Assembly: GCA_963805505.1 (NCBI GenBank)
Contig: CAWDUP010000004.1
Span: forward strand, 1-64,000
Origin: JANPBY01 sp963805505
GTDB taxonomy: Bacteria > Actinomycetota > Actinomycetes > DATJPE01
Length of the DNA stretch: 64,000 nucleotides
Direction: 5' to 3'
Of this stretch, positions 8,882-15,697 are shown in pieces (positions within the stretch are counted from its first letter, which is position 1; each line of letters begins with the position of its first letter). A program made the position numbers and the translations under genes. The notes under the pieces were generated by a model. That model was not told the origin of the DNA. It searched no databases and worked only from the letters and a program-made list of their open reading frames with translations.

Positions 8882-8920
8882 GTGCTGGAAGAGCTGTGCT
8901 GGAAAAGCTGTGCTGGAAAA
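8882..8920. repeat. Three tandem copies of a 14-bp repeat
   Basis: The unit GTGCTGGAARAGCT occurs at 8882-8895 and 8896-8909, followed by a truncated third copy at 8910-8920. The repeats fill most of the 61-bp gap between two convergent genes. They are too regular to be random and too short to encode anything. Confidence 0.8.
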
Positions 8921-8934
8921 CCGGTTGAGGCAGC

Positions 8935-10773
8935 TCAGCGGACGGTGAAGTGCAGGGTGTGGCTCGTGCCGTTGCGGTGGTGTACGGCGCCGCTCACCCG
9001 CACCCGGTAGGTGTAGAAGCCCTTCTCGGTCGGTACGACCTTCATCGAGTAGCGCCCGTTGGCGGTAGAGGTCGTCGTGCCGACCGTGACCCAGCCGGTG
9101 GAGATCAGCCGCTGCCGCTTGACCGTCAGGCCGGCAACCTTCGGGGCGACCGTCCCCGACAGGGTGACCGTGTCAGTCAGGTCGAGGGTGGCCTTGGAGA
9201 ACGATGCGCCCACCTGCAGCTTCGACGTCGACGCTGTCGTGGAGGCCGACGTGGAGGTCGACGTGGAGGCCGATTGAGCGCTCGACTTGGGCTTCACGAG
9301 AGTGCGGTTGGGCTGCGTCGTGGCGCTGTAGCGGTACCACGAGCCGCCTACCCACAGCTTCCAGTAGGAGGTCTTCTTCGGCGAACGAGTCCTCGCCATG
9401 GCGCCCTTGGCATCGGTGGTCCCGTGCGCGGCGTTGTTCCACTTGCTCGAGTTGATGCCGCGCCGGTAGAGGACCCAGTCCTCGCCGACGATCGGCTTGC
9501 CGGAGGCCGTACGCACTGTCGCGTGCACCTTGACGCTGCCACCGCGCACCATGTCGCCGGCGAACAGCTCGACCTTCGGTGAGGTCTTGGCGATGCTGAG
9601 CGCGTAGTCGCGCAGCCGCTTCCACTGTGCTGGGTCCTCGCCACCGATCGTCCACTGGGCGATGCCGCCGAGCTTGTACTCACCCACGAGCTGCGCGCGG
9701 CGCTTGGTCGCCGTGGCCTCCTGGAACCACACCGTGCGCTTCACCTTGCAGGTGGTCGGGTTCCCGTTCTTGTTCAGCCCTGCATAGGTCTTGTTGTAGG
9801 AGAACGTCTTCTCGGCGTTCGTGCCGTCCCAGGTCGGGGTGATGCCCTTGTCGCGGGCGAGCTGTTCGACAGCGGAGCTCGTGTAGGACGTGGTCGTCGG
9901 CATGTTGTCGACAGGGCAGCCGTCGGTGGTGGTCGGCCAGTCGCGGCCGTAGGCGGGAACACCGACCTGGATCTTGCCCGCCGGCACCTGGCTGGTGGCG
10001 TAGTCGAGAACGCGGCGCACCCAAGCGATCGGGCCGATCGGACCCGGTCGGGACACGCTGTAGTCATAGGTCATGATCCGCAGGCGGTCGACGTAGGGGG
10101 CGATGTTCTTGTAGTCGTAGACCCAGTAGCCGCTGCTGCTGTCCCGGTTGGAGTTGTACATCACGGGGACTGACGCCGTGAGCCACAGACCCCTGGCGTG
10201 CAAGGCTTTCGAGAGCTGCTTGACGAACGCCACCCAGGCGGGGCGGGTGTTCGCCCAGGTGGACGAGCCGTCATAGAACGCGAACTTCTCGTAGTCGAGG
10301 TCGATGCCGTCGTAGTGGTTGCTGACGGCAAGGGACACCAGTGCCTTCACGTGTGCGGTGCGCCTGGTCTTGTCCTTCAAGATCCTGGACATCTTGCGGG
10401 CAGCCGTACCGTCGGTGACAGCGCCGATGATCCGCACGCCCTTGGCGTGGACCGCGTTGACGATGGCGGCGCGCTGGGCGTCGGAGAGCTGGTCGACGAT
10501 CGTCGAGGCGCCGGTGGAGGTGTGCCAGAACCCGGTCACGTCGCTGAAGAGGTCTGCGTTGGCGCGGAAGGAGGCGAGCGAGGTGTCGGGGGTCCAGTAC
10601 GGCATCCAGCCGCTGACCAGCTTGCGCGGCGCCGGCTCCTTGGCGGCGTTGACGGTGCCCGCGGTGGCCGGTGTCGCGGTCGCGACGACACCGGTGACGA
10701 CGCTCGCGACCAGGAGCGTGGCCAGCCCGGTGTGGGTGACGATCCGGCCGAGGCGACGGGGCACGGCGATCAC
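8935..10773 (-). CDS. Secreted glycoside hydrolase family 18 protein (chitinase/spore-hydrolase type)
   Basis: The 612-residue precursor has a signal peptide (residues 1 to about 42, ending ATPATAG). A GH18 TIM barrel follows, from about residue 50 to 360, with the catalytic signature DGIDLDYE whose acid Glu is residue 162, and the later conserved segments MTYDYS and GVPAYGRDW. The start of the mature domain (VSGWMPYWTPDTS) is like YaaH-type peptidoglycan or chitin hydrolases. A short Ig-like region, a Ser/Thr-rich linker and a C-terminal beta-sandwich domain close the protein. The GTG at 10773 has a good AAGGAG 7-8 nt upstream. A structured leader precedes it. The substrate could be chitin or peptidoglycan. 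Confidence 0.88.
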   Translation of the reverse strand: MIAVPRRLGRIVTHTGLATLLVASVVTGVVATATPATAGTVNAAKEPAPRKLVSGWMPYWTPDTSLASFRANADLFSDVTGFWHTSTGASTIVDQLSDAQRAAIVNAVHAKGVRIIGAVTDGTAARKMSRILKDKTRRTAHVKALVSLAVSNHYDGIDLDYEKFAFYDGSSTWANTRPAWVAFVKQLSKALHARGLWLTASVPVMYNSNRDSSSGYWVYDYKNIAPYVDRLRIMTYDYSVSRPGPIGPIAWVRRVLDYATSQVPAGKIQVGVPAYGRDWPTTTDGCPVDNMPTTTSYTSSAVEQLARDKGITPTWDGTNAEKTFSYNKTYAGLNKNGNPTTCKVKRTVWFQEATATKRRAQLVGEYKLGGIAQWTIGGEDPAQWKRLRDYALSIAKTSPKVELFAGDMVRGGSVKVHATVRTASGKPIVGEDWVLYRRGINSSKWNNAAHGTTDAKGAMARTRSPKKTSYWKLWVGGSWYRYSATTQPNRTLVKPKSSAQSASTSTSTSASTTASTSKLQVGASFSKATLDLTDTVTLSGTVAPKVAGLTVKRQRLISTGWVTVGTTTSTANGRYSMKVVPTEKGFYTYRVRVSGAVHHRNGTSHTLHFTVR

Positions 10774-10910
10774 AGGGGCTGCTCCTTGCGAGAGGTGAGG
10801 CGACGGGTCGGCGAACTTGGCGCCGTTCCCGCCTCCTGATCCGGTATTGGGTCTCTCGACCCGGAGACGTACCACCTTGACCCGGGCACCGCGAAGATCA
10901 CAACTCTTTG
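10774..10910 (-). promoter_or_regulatory. Structured 5' leader of the GH18 gene, possible c-di-AMP (ydaO-type) riboswitch
   Basis: On the minus strand this leader can form GGGTC-GAGA-GACCC, a 5-bp stem capped by a GNRA tetraloop (10849-10862), enclosed by GGTA/TACC. A distant pair CGGGTC (10879-10884) with GACCCG (10804-10809) is also possible. The 3' part, GCCGACCCGTC followed by CTCACCTC, resembles the conserved 3' strand of ydaO-class RNAs as I remember it, but the GGGGTGAA-type element is not obvious. The structure is visible; the class assignment is tentative. The rest of the 330-bp gap up to 11103 holds one copy of the palindromic repeat. Confidence 0.35.
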
Positions 10911-10962
10911 CCCGATTTGTCCGTTTGAGCGCGTGGGCCCAGTCGCGGGGACGAGCCGCTGC

Positions 10963-11027
10963 CGAACTGTTCGACTTGCAGGGTCTATGGACCCCGTAAG
11001 TCGAACTGTTCGACTTACGGGGTCCAT
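10963..11027. repeat. Palindromic dispersed repeat, copy A
   Basis: The right part, 10987-11027, is a perfect 41-nt palindrome with 20-nt arms and a single central base. The core AGTCGAACTGTTCGACT also occurs as a half copy at 10963-10976, separated by GGGTCTATGGACCC. The same composite structure recurs at 12123-12179 and 25585-25641. This copy lies 77 bp before the start of the DUF559-like nuclease gene. Confidence 0.85.
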
Positions 11028-11103
11028 CGTCCACAGGCTCTCGACCATCCACCGACTCCACCTCGAAGACGCGCGCGTTGTGGCGACTGAGCAGGGTGAC
11101 CGG

Positions 11104-12060
11104 ATGGCCGTACGACCCCGAGCCACCGCAGCCACAACCGACGACGTCGCGGCACTCCTGTCTGAGCAAGAGCAGGTCATCGCGCGGTGGCAGCTGCGCC
11201 GGGTGATCGACGACGACAGCTTGAGGTGGCGAGTGAGGTCCGGGAGATGGCAGCGGATGGCGCGCTCGGTCTACCTAGCTCACTCCGGGCCGCCGACGGC
11301 GAGCCAGCTGTTATGGGCGCAGCTGCTGTCGGCCGGGCCCAAGGCCGTGATCGGTGGCGTCGCCGCGGCCGAGCTCGACGGCTACGTCCTTCCGCGCCAG
11401 CTGCCGCGGCCTCCGACCGACATCGTGCTCCCCTCGGGACGAAGCGTGGAGGGGGTCGCCGATGGAGTACGGCTCCGGTGCAGTGCCCACCTTGGACCCG
11501 ACTCCATCCAGGTCGGCAAGCCTCCGGTGCGCACCCGGCTGCCCCGCTCGATCCTCGACGCGGCGGCCTGGGCGGGCAGCCTCGACCGGGCGCGGACCAT
11601 CCTGGTGGCGGGCATCCAGCAGCGGCGCGTGCGGCCGACCGACCTGCGCGCCGTGCTCCTCGGGCTGCCGCGCCAGAAGTTCCGGGCCATGATGCTGGAC
11701 GTCCTGGACGACGCCGAGCTCGGTGCGCACGCTGCCGGCGAGCTCGACTTCGCGGGGCTGTGCCGCCGCTACGGGCTCCCCGAGCCGAGCCGGCAGGTCG
11801 TACGCAAGGACTCCCGCGGTCGGGCACGCTGGCTGGACGTCTTCTTCGACGAGTACGGGCTCGTGGTCGAGATCGATGGCCTCTGGCACATGGAGGCCAG
11901 CATCTGGTGGGCCGACCTCGCGCGGGCCAACCAGCACGAGGTCGCCGGCGAGGGCCTCCTTCGCTTCCCGAACTTCGTCGTCCGCGAGCGGGAGGCGGAG
12001 GTCGCTGCGACTGTACGTGCTGCGCTGATCCGCCGTGGCTGGCAAGGCTCAGCCGCCTGA
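11104..12060 (+). CDS. AbiEi-like N-terminus fused to DUF559/Vsr-like endonuclease domain
   Basis: The 318-residue protein has a basic helix-turn-helix-like N-terminus (RRVIDDDSLRWRVRSGRWQRM followed by VYLAHSG), the arrangement seen in AbiEi-type antitoxin or regulator proteins. A middle domain is rich in Arg/Pro. The C-terminal domain has the restriction-like pattern LDVFFDEYGLVVEIDG, then WHME, then a helix DLARANQHEV and a G-L-L-R-F strand. This matches the D-ExD core of DUF559/Vsr-like nucleases. The ATG at 11104 is chosen because similarity to the family begins soon after it; a GTG at 11080 is possible. It stands alone and is bracketed by palindromic repeats on both sides. A toxin-antitoxin or genome-defence role is possible but unproven. 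Confidence 0.72.
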   Translation: MAVRPRATAATTDDVAALLSEQEQVIARWQLRRVIDDDSLRWRVRSGRWQRMARSVYLAHSGPPTASQLLWAQLLSAGPKAVIGGVAAAELDGYVLPRQLPRPPTDIVLPSGRSVEGVADGVRLRCSAHLGPDSIQVGKPPVRTRLPRSILDAAAWAGSLDRARTILVAGIQQRRVRPTDLRAVLLGLPRQKFRAMMLDVLDDAELGAHAAGELDFAGLCRRYGLPEPSRQVVRKDSRGRARWLDVFFDEYGLVVEIDGLWHMEASIWWADLARANQHEVAGEGLLRFPNFVVREREAEVAATVRAALIRRGWQGSAA

Positions 12061-12122
12061 GCGCACCCGGCTCCGCGCTCGCCGACGTGCTCGCCGACGC
12101 GTCGCCCCGGCCCGGGCCTCCT

Positions 12123-12179
12123 GAAAGTCGAACAGTTCGACTTTCACGGTCTATGGACCCCGAAAGTCGAACAGTTCGG
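12123..12179. repeat. Palindromic dispersed repeat, copy B
   Basis: The first core is a 23-nt perfect palindrome at 12123-12145 (AGTCGAACAGTTCGACT inside). It is followed by GGTCTATGGACCC and a second, truncated core. The layout is core-spacer-core as in the copies at 10963 and 25585. It lies 62 bp after the nuclease stop codon and just before the hmgA stop. Confidence 0.85.
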
Positions 12180-12201
12180 CAGGGAGGGTGGGCGCGGAGA
12201 A

Positions 12202-13416
12202 TCAGGCGGAGCCGAAGGTGGTGCCGGTCTCGGAGGCTGAGGCGCCTTCGCGACGCGACCACGTCCAGGCGTAGGACGAGTCCTCTCCCTCGGTCCACGC
12301 GGTCGCGAGGTCGAGGGGTCGGAAGGTGTCGACCATGACCGCGAGCTCCTCGGTCGCCTTGGCGCCGATCGACGCCTCCACCGATCCGGGCTGCGGGCCG
12401 TGCGTGAATCCGGACGGGTGCAGCGTCAGCGACCCCAGCTCGATGCCGGCTCCCTTGCGCGACATGAAGTCGCCACCGACATAGAAGATGACCTCGTCGC
12501 TGTCGACGTTGGCGTGGTTGTACGGCGCCGGGATCGACAGCGGGTGGTAGTCGAACAGCCGCGGCACGAAGGAACACACCACGAAGTTCGGCCCCTCGAA
12601 CGTCTGGTGCACCGGAGGCGGCTGGTGCAGGCGCCCGGTGATCGGCTCGAAGTCGTAGATCGAGAACACGTAGGGGTACAGGCAGCCGTCCCAGCCGACC
12701 GCGTCGAAGGGGTGGTGGGCGTAGGTGTAGCGCGTCCAGCCCTGCCGGTGCCGGACCAGCACCTCGACGTCCTCGCCGTCGACCAGCAGCGGCTCGCCCG
12801 GTCCGCGCAGGTCGCGCTCGCAGTAGGGGCTGTGCTCGAGGAACTGACCCCTCGGTGACAGGTAGCGCCGCGGCGGCCCGATGTGACCGGACGCCTCGGT
12901 GATCATCAGCCGCAGCGGCTCGCCGCCGTCGGGCACCCAGCGGTGAGTGGTCGACGTGGGCAGCAGCACGTAGTCGCCGATGCCGACCGACAGCGCACCG
13001 AAGACCGTCTCGCAGGTGCCCGATCCGGACTCCACGTAGGCCAGCTCGTCGCCCGTGGCATTGCGGTAGAGCGGGGAGGGTGCGTCGGCGGCGACGTACG
13101 TCATCCGCACGTCGCCGTTCCCGAGCAGCAACCGTCGCCCGGTGACCGCGTCAGTGCCGGGTGCGAAACCGACCTTGTGGCTGAGGCTGTGCCGCGGTAG
13201 CAGCGGCTGGTTGGGCGTCAGGCTCTGGTCGGTCGGCGGTTCGTAGGTCTCGGCGGCCACGATGGCGGTCGGCAGCCCCCGGTGGTAGAGCAGCGCCGAG
13301 TCGTGGGAGAAGCCCTCGATGCCCATCAGCTCCTCGGCGTAGAGGCCGCCTTCTGGGGTGCGGAACTGGGTGTGCCGCTTGCGCGGGATGTCTCCGACCT
13401 GTCGGTAGTAGGCCAC
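12202..13416 (-). CDS. hmgA: Homogentisate 1,2-dioxygenase
   Basis: This 404-residue cytosolic iron enzyme opens the homogentisate ring to maleylacetoacetate in tyrosine/phenylalanine catabolism. The N-terminus (YYRQVGDIPRKRHTQF), the segment ELAYVESGSGTCET and the C-terminal cupin PYNHANVDSDEVIFYV, followed by HPSGFTHGPQPG, fit the family. The histidines and glutamate in the last two segments are the expected Fe(II) ligands. Length is slightly under the 430-440 residues of proteobacterial and animal enzymes, as is usual for actinobacterial members. It is transcribed divergently from the unknown gene/fahA pair across a 131-bp gap holding a nested palindrome (13484-13514). Confidence 0.93.
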   Translation of the reverse strand: MAYYRQVGDIPRKRHTQFRTPEGGLYAEELMGIEGFSHDSALLYHRGLPTAIVAAETYEPPTDQSLTPNQPLLPRHSLSHKVGFAPGTDAVTGRRLLLGNGDVRMTYVAADAPSPLYRNATGDELAYVESGSGTCETVFGALSVGIGDYVLLPTSTTHRWVPDGGEPLRLMITEASGHIGPPRRYLSPRGQFLEHSPYCERDLRGPGEPLLVDGEDVEVLVRHRQGWTRYTYAHHPFDAVGWDGCLYPYVFSIYDFEPITGRLHQPPPVHQTFEGPNFVVCSFVPRLFDYHPLSIPAPYNHANVDSDEVIFYVGGDFMSRKGAGIELGSLTLHPSGFTHGPQPGSVEASIGAKATEELAVMVDTFRPLDLATAWTEGEDSSYAWTWSRREGASASETGTTFGSA

Positions 13417-13483
13417 GACAGAAACCTCCGGTGTCCGATGCTGGCTGAACGGGACTCGTTGGAGCTAGGGCTAGATGGGGCGG

Positions 13484-13514
13484 CAACCGACTGTCCGATA
13501 ATCGGCGTCGGTTG
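13484..13514. promoter_or_regulatory. Nested palindrome between hmgA and the fahA operon
   Basis: An outer inverted repeat CAACCGAC (13484-13491) / GTCGGTTG (13507-13514) encloses an inner palindrome CCGATAATCGG (13495-13505). The element lies in the divergent intergenic region, about 68 bp upstream of hmgA and 34 bp upstream of the unknown gene, so it could control both directions. The IclR-type or Lrp-type regulator encoded at 17.0-18.1 kb is the obvious candidate to bind it, by inference. Confidence 0.6.
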
Positions 13515-13547
13515 TCCTCTCAGCAAGCCTCCGCTAGCGTCGGCCGG

Positions 13548-14387
13548 GTGTCAAGCGCCCTGCTCACTGGCCTGCTCGACGACGCGGCCGTCTTCCCGCC
13601 CGGCAACGCCTCGATCCCCGACGCCGTAGCCACGCACCGCGAGCTGCGGCGAAGCGCGTACGCCCCCGCGCTCGGCCCGCTGCTCATGCGCGCCGCCGAT
13701 GTCGCCGCCTTCGTCGCCGAGGTGCGGGCCGGCGACGATCTGCGAGTCGGCCTGATCGCCTCGCCCGCCGGCGGGCTCGTGGAGCTGGCGCACGCGCGCG
13801 ACCTGTTGCTCGACCTCGACGCCGCGGCGACGCTGACCCAGCTCGAGATCGCGCTGCCCCCTGATCACCCACCCGCCGCTGCCGCGACGGCGCTGATCGG
13901 CGGCCTGGCGTTCTCCGCACAGGCCTACATCGAGGTGCCGCGCGTCGAGGGCTGGGAGGGAGCCCTCGACGTGCTGGCCGCCGACGGCGTGGAACGGGCG
14001 AAGTTCCGCACCGGAGGGCTGACGGCCGAGGCGCACCCGAGCGAGGTGGAGCTCGCGTCGTTCGTGCATGCGTGCGTCGCCCGAGGGCTGGCGTTCAAGC
14101 TGACCGCCGGGCTGCATCACGCCCTGCGCCACACGACGGCGGAGGGCTTCGAGCAGCACGGAGTGCTCAACGTCCTCGCCGCCGTCGGGTTGGCGCACGA
14201 CGGTGCGTCGGTCGGCGACCTGGCTGTCGTGCTGGGCTCGCGCGAGCCCGCGCTGTTGCTGGACATGCTGGCCGGTGCCGACCACCGCGCGATCCGCCGC
14301 TCGTTCGTCTCCTTCGGCTGCTGCGGCGTCACCGAGCCGCTCGACGAGCTCGCCGCTCTCGGACTGACCCTGGAGGAAGACGCATGA
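13548..14387 (+). CDS. Conserved protein of unknown function in the homogentisate cluster
   Basis: I do not recognise a named family for this 279-residue soluble protein. It alternates strands and helices in a pattern compatible with an alpha/beta barrel. Notable segments are LLDDAAVFPPGNASI near the start, AKFRTGG at about residue 155, and a His-rich FKLTAGLHHALRH followed by FEQHGVLNVL at about residues 185-212. Lysines and histidines in these segments could form an active site. It overlaps fahA by 4 nt (ATGA) and diverges from hmgA, so a role in homogentisate breakdown is likely. The pathway step with no visible enzyme is maleylacetoacetate isomerisation. The GTG at 13548 is preferred to a TTG at 13512, which would lie inside the palindrome. 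Confidence 0.7.
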   Translation: MSSALLTGLLDDAAVFPPGNASIPDAVATHRELRRSAYAPALGPLLMRAADVAAFVAEVRAGDDLRVGLIASPAGGLVELAHARDLLLDLDAAATLTQLEIALPPDHPPAAAATALIGGLAFSAQAYIEVPRVEGWEGALDVLAADGVERAKFRTGGLTAEAHPSEVELASFVHACVARGLAFKLTAGLHHALRHTTAEGFEQHGVLNVLAAVGLAHDGASVGDLAVVLGSREPALLLDMLAGADHRAIRRSFVSFGCCGVTEPLDELAALGLTLEEDA

Positions 14388-15604
14388 CCGCCACGCACGC
14401 GACCAACCGGAGCTGGGTGCGGGTGCCGGAGGGCTCACCGTTCCCGGTGGAAAACCTGCCGTACGGCGTCTTCTCGCCGAAGGGAGGTGCGCCGCGGTGC
14501 GGGGTCGCCATCGGGGACCACGTACTCGACCTGTCCGGCGCGCCGGTCCCGCATCGGGAATCCTTCGCCGCCCCAAGCCTCAACGCCTTCATGGCGCTGG
14601 GCCGCCCAGCGTGGAGCCAGGTGCGCGCTGCCGTCGCCGACCTGCTTACCTCCGAGGACTCGCGGGAATCGGTGGAGCCGCACCTGTACCCCGTCGACGA
14701 AGTGACGCTCCATCTGCCGATCGAGGTCGCCGACTACGTCGACTTCTACTCCTCCGAGCACCACGCGATGAACGTCGGCGCGATCTTCCGCCCCGACTCG
14801 CCCGCCTTGCCGCCGAACTGGAAGCACCTGCCGATCGGCTACCACGGCCGGTCGGGGACCGTGGTGGTGAGCGGCACGGAGGTCGTACGGCCCTCCGGGC
14901 AGCGCAAGCCCCCCGACGCCGAGCTCCCCAACTTCGGGCCGTCGACGCGCCTCGACATCGAGTGCGAGGTGGCGTTCATCGTTGGCGTGCCGTCCGCGCT
15001 CGGGCACGCCGTACCCACTGCCGACTTCCGCGAGCACGTCTTCGGCGTCGCGCTGCTCAACGACTGGTCGGCGCGCGACCTCCAGGCGTGGGAGTACCAG
15101 CCGCTCGGGCCGTTCCTGGGCAAGTCGTTCGCGACCTCCCTGTCGGCGTGGATCGTGCCGCTCGATGCGCTCGAAGGGGCGCGGGTGCCGGCGCCGGCGC
15201 AGGACCCAGAGGTGTTGCCCTACCTCGTTGATCCGTCGCCGTGGACGTTGGGGCTCGACCTCGAGGTCGCGCTGAACGGCGAGGTCGTGTCGCGGCCGCC
15301 GTTCGGGTCGATGTACTGGAGCCCGGGCCAGCAGCTGGCCCACATGACGGTCAACGGGGCGTCCTTGCGGACCGGAGACGTGTACGCCTCCGGCACCGTC
15401 AGCGGTCCCGAGGTCGACCAGCGCGGGTCGTTCCTGGAGCTGTCGTGGGGCGGCAAGCAGCCCCTGTCGCTGCCGTCCGGGCGGGAGCTGGCGTTCTTGG
15501 AGGACGGCGACGAGGTCACCTTGTCCGGCTGGGCCACCGGTCCCGAAGGCGTGCGCATCGGGCTCGGCCCCGTGACCGGCCGGATCCTCCCAGCCACGGG
15601 GTGA
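14384..15604 (+). CDS. fahA: Fumarylacetoacetase
   Basis: The 406-residue enzyme hydrolyses fumarylacetoacetate to fumarate and acetoacetate, the last step of tyrosine catabolism. It has the N-terminal SH3-like domain (PYGVFSPKGGAPRCGVAIGD) and the catalytic FAH domain. That domain carries DFYSSEHHAMNVG, with the catalytic His, then YHGRSGTVVVSG, LDIECEVAFIVG, NDWSARDLQAWEYQPLGPF and GKSFATSLSAWIV. The acidic residues in these motifs are the expected divalent-metal ligands. The start overlaps the upstream unknown gene's stop (ATGA). It converges on hppD across a junction filled by 16-bp tandem repeats. Confidence 0.94.
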   Translation: MTATHATNRSWVRVPEGSPFPVENLPYGVFSPKGGAPRCGVAIGDHVLDLSGAPVPHRESFAAPSLNAFMALGRPAWSQVRAAVADLLTSEDSRESVEPHLYPVDEVTLHLPIEVADYVDFYSSEHHAMNVGAIFRPDSPALPPNWKHLPIGYHGRSGTVVVSGTEVVRPSGQRKPPDAELPNFGPSTRLDIECEVAFIVGVPSALGHAVPTADFREHVFGVALLNDWSARDLQAWEYQPLGPFLGKSFATSLSAWIVPLDALEGARVPAPAQDPEVLPYLVDPSPWTLGLDLEVALNGEVVSRPPFGSMYWSPGQQLAHMTVNGASLRTGDVYASGTVSGPEVDQRGSFLELSWGGKQPLSLPSGRELAFLEDGDEVTLSGWATGPEGVRIGLGPVTGRILPATG

Positions 15605-15678
15605 TTCGTCCGGCCTAGAGCTCGTCCGACCTAGAGCTCGTCCGACCTAGAGCTCGTTCGGCCTAGAGCACGGACGAA
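15605..15678. repeat. Four tandem 16-bp repeats nested in an inverted repeat
   Basis: The unit TCGTCCGRCCTAGAGC is repeated four times at 15606-15621, 15622-15637, 15638-15653 and 15654-15669, with one extra mismatch (T for C) in the last copy. The array is enclosed by TTCGTCCG (15605-15612) and its exact complement CGGACGAA (15671-15678). It occupies the convergent fahA-hppD junction and probably serves as a bidirectional terminator or a slippage-derived array. Confidence 0.85.
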
Positions 15679-15697
15679 CGACCTCGTTGCGGTGGGG

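Noticed and set aside
10963..11027. Palindromic repeat as a LexA/SOS box
   Set aside because: The half-sites TCGAAC/GTTCGA match the actinobacterial SOS box, but the spacing is one base here, whereas the known consensus has four. The element is therefore not a standard LexA site.
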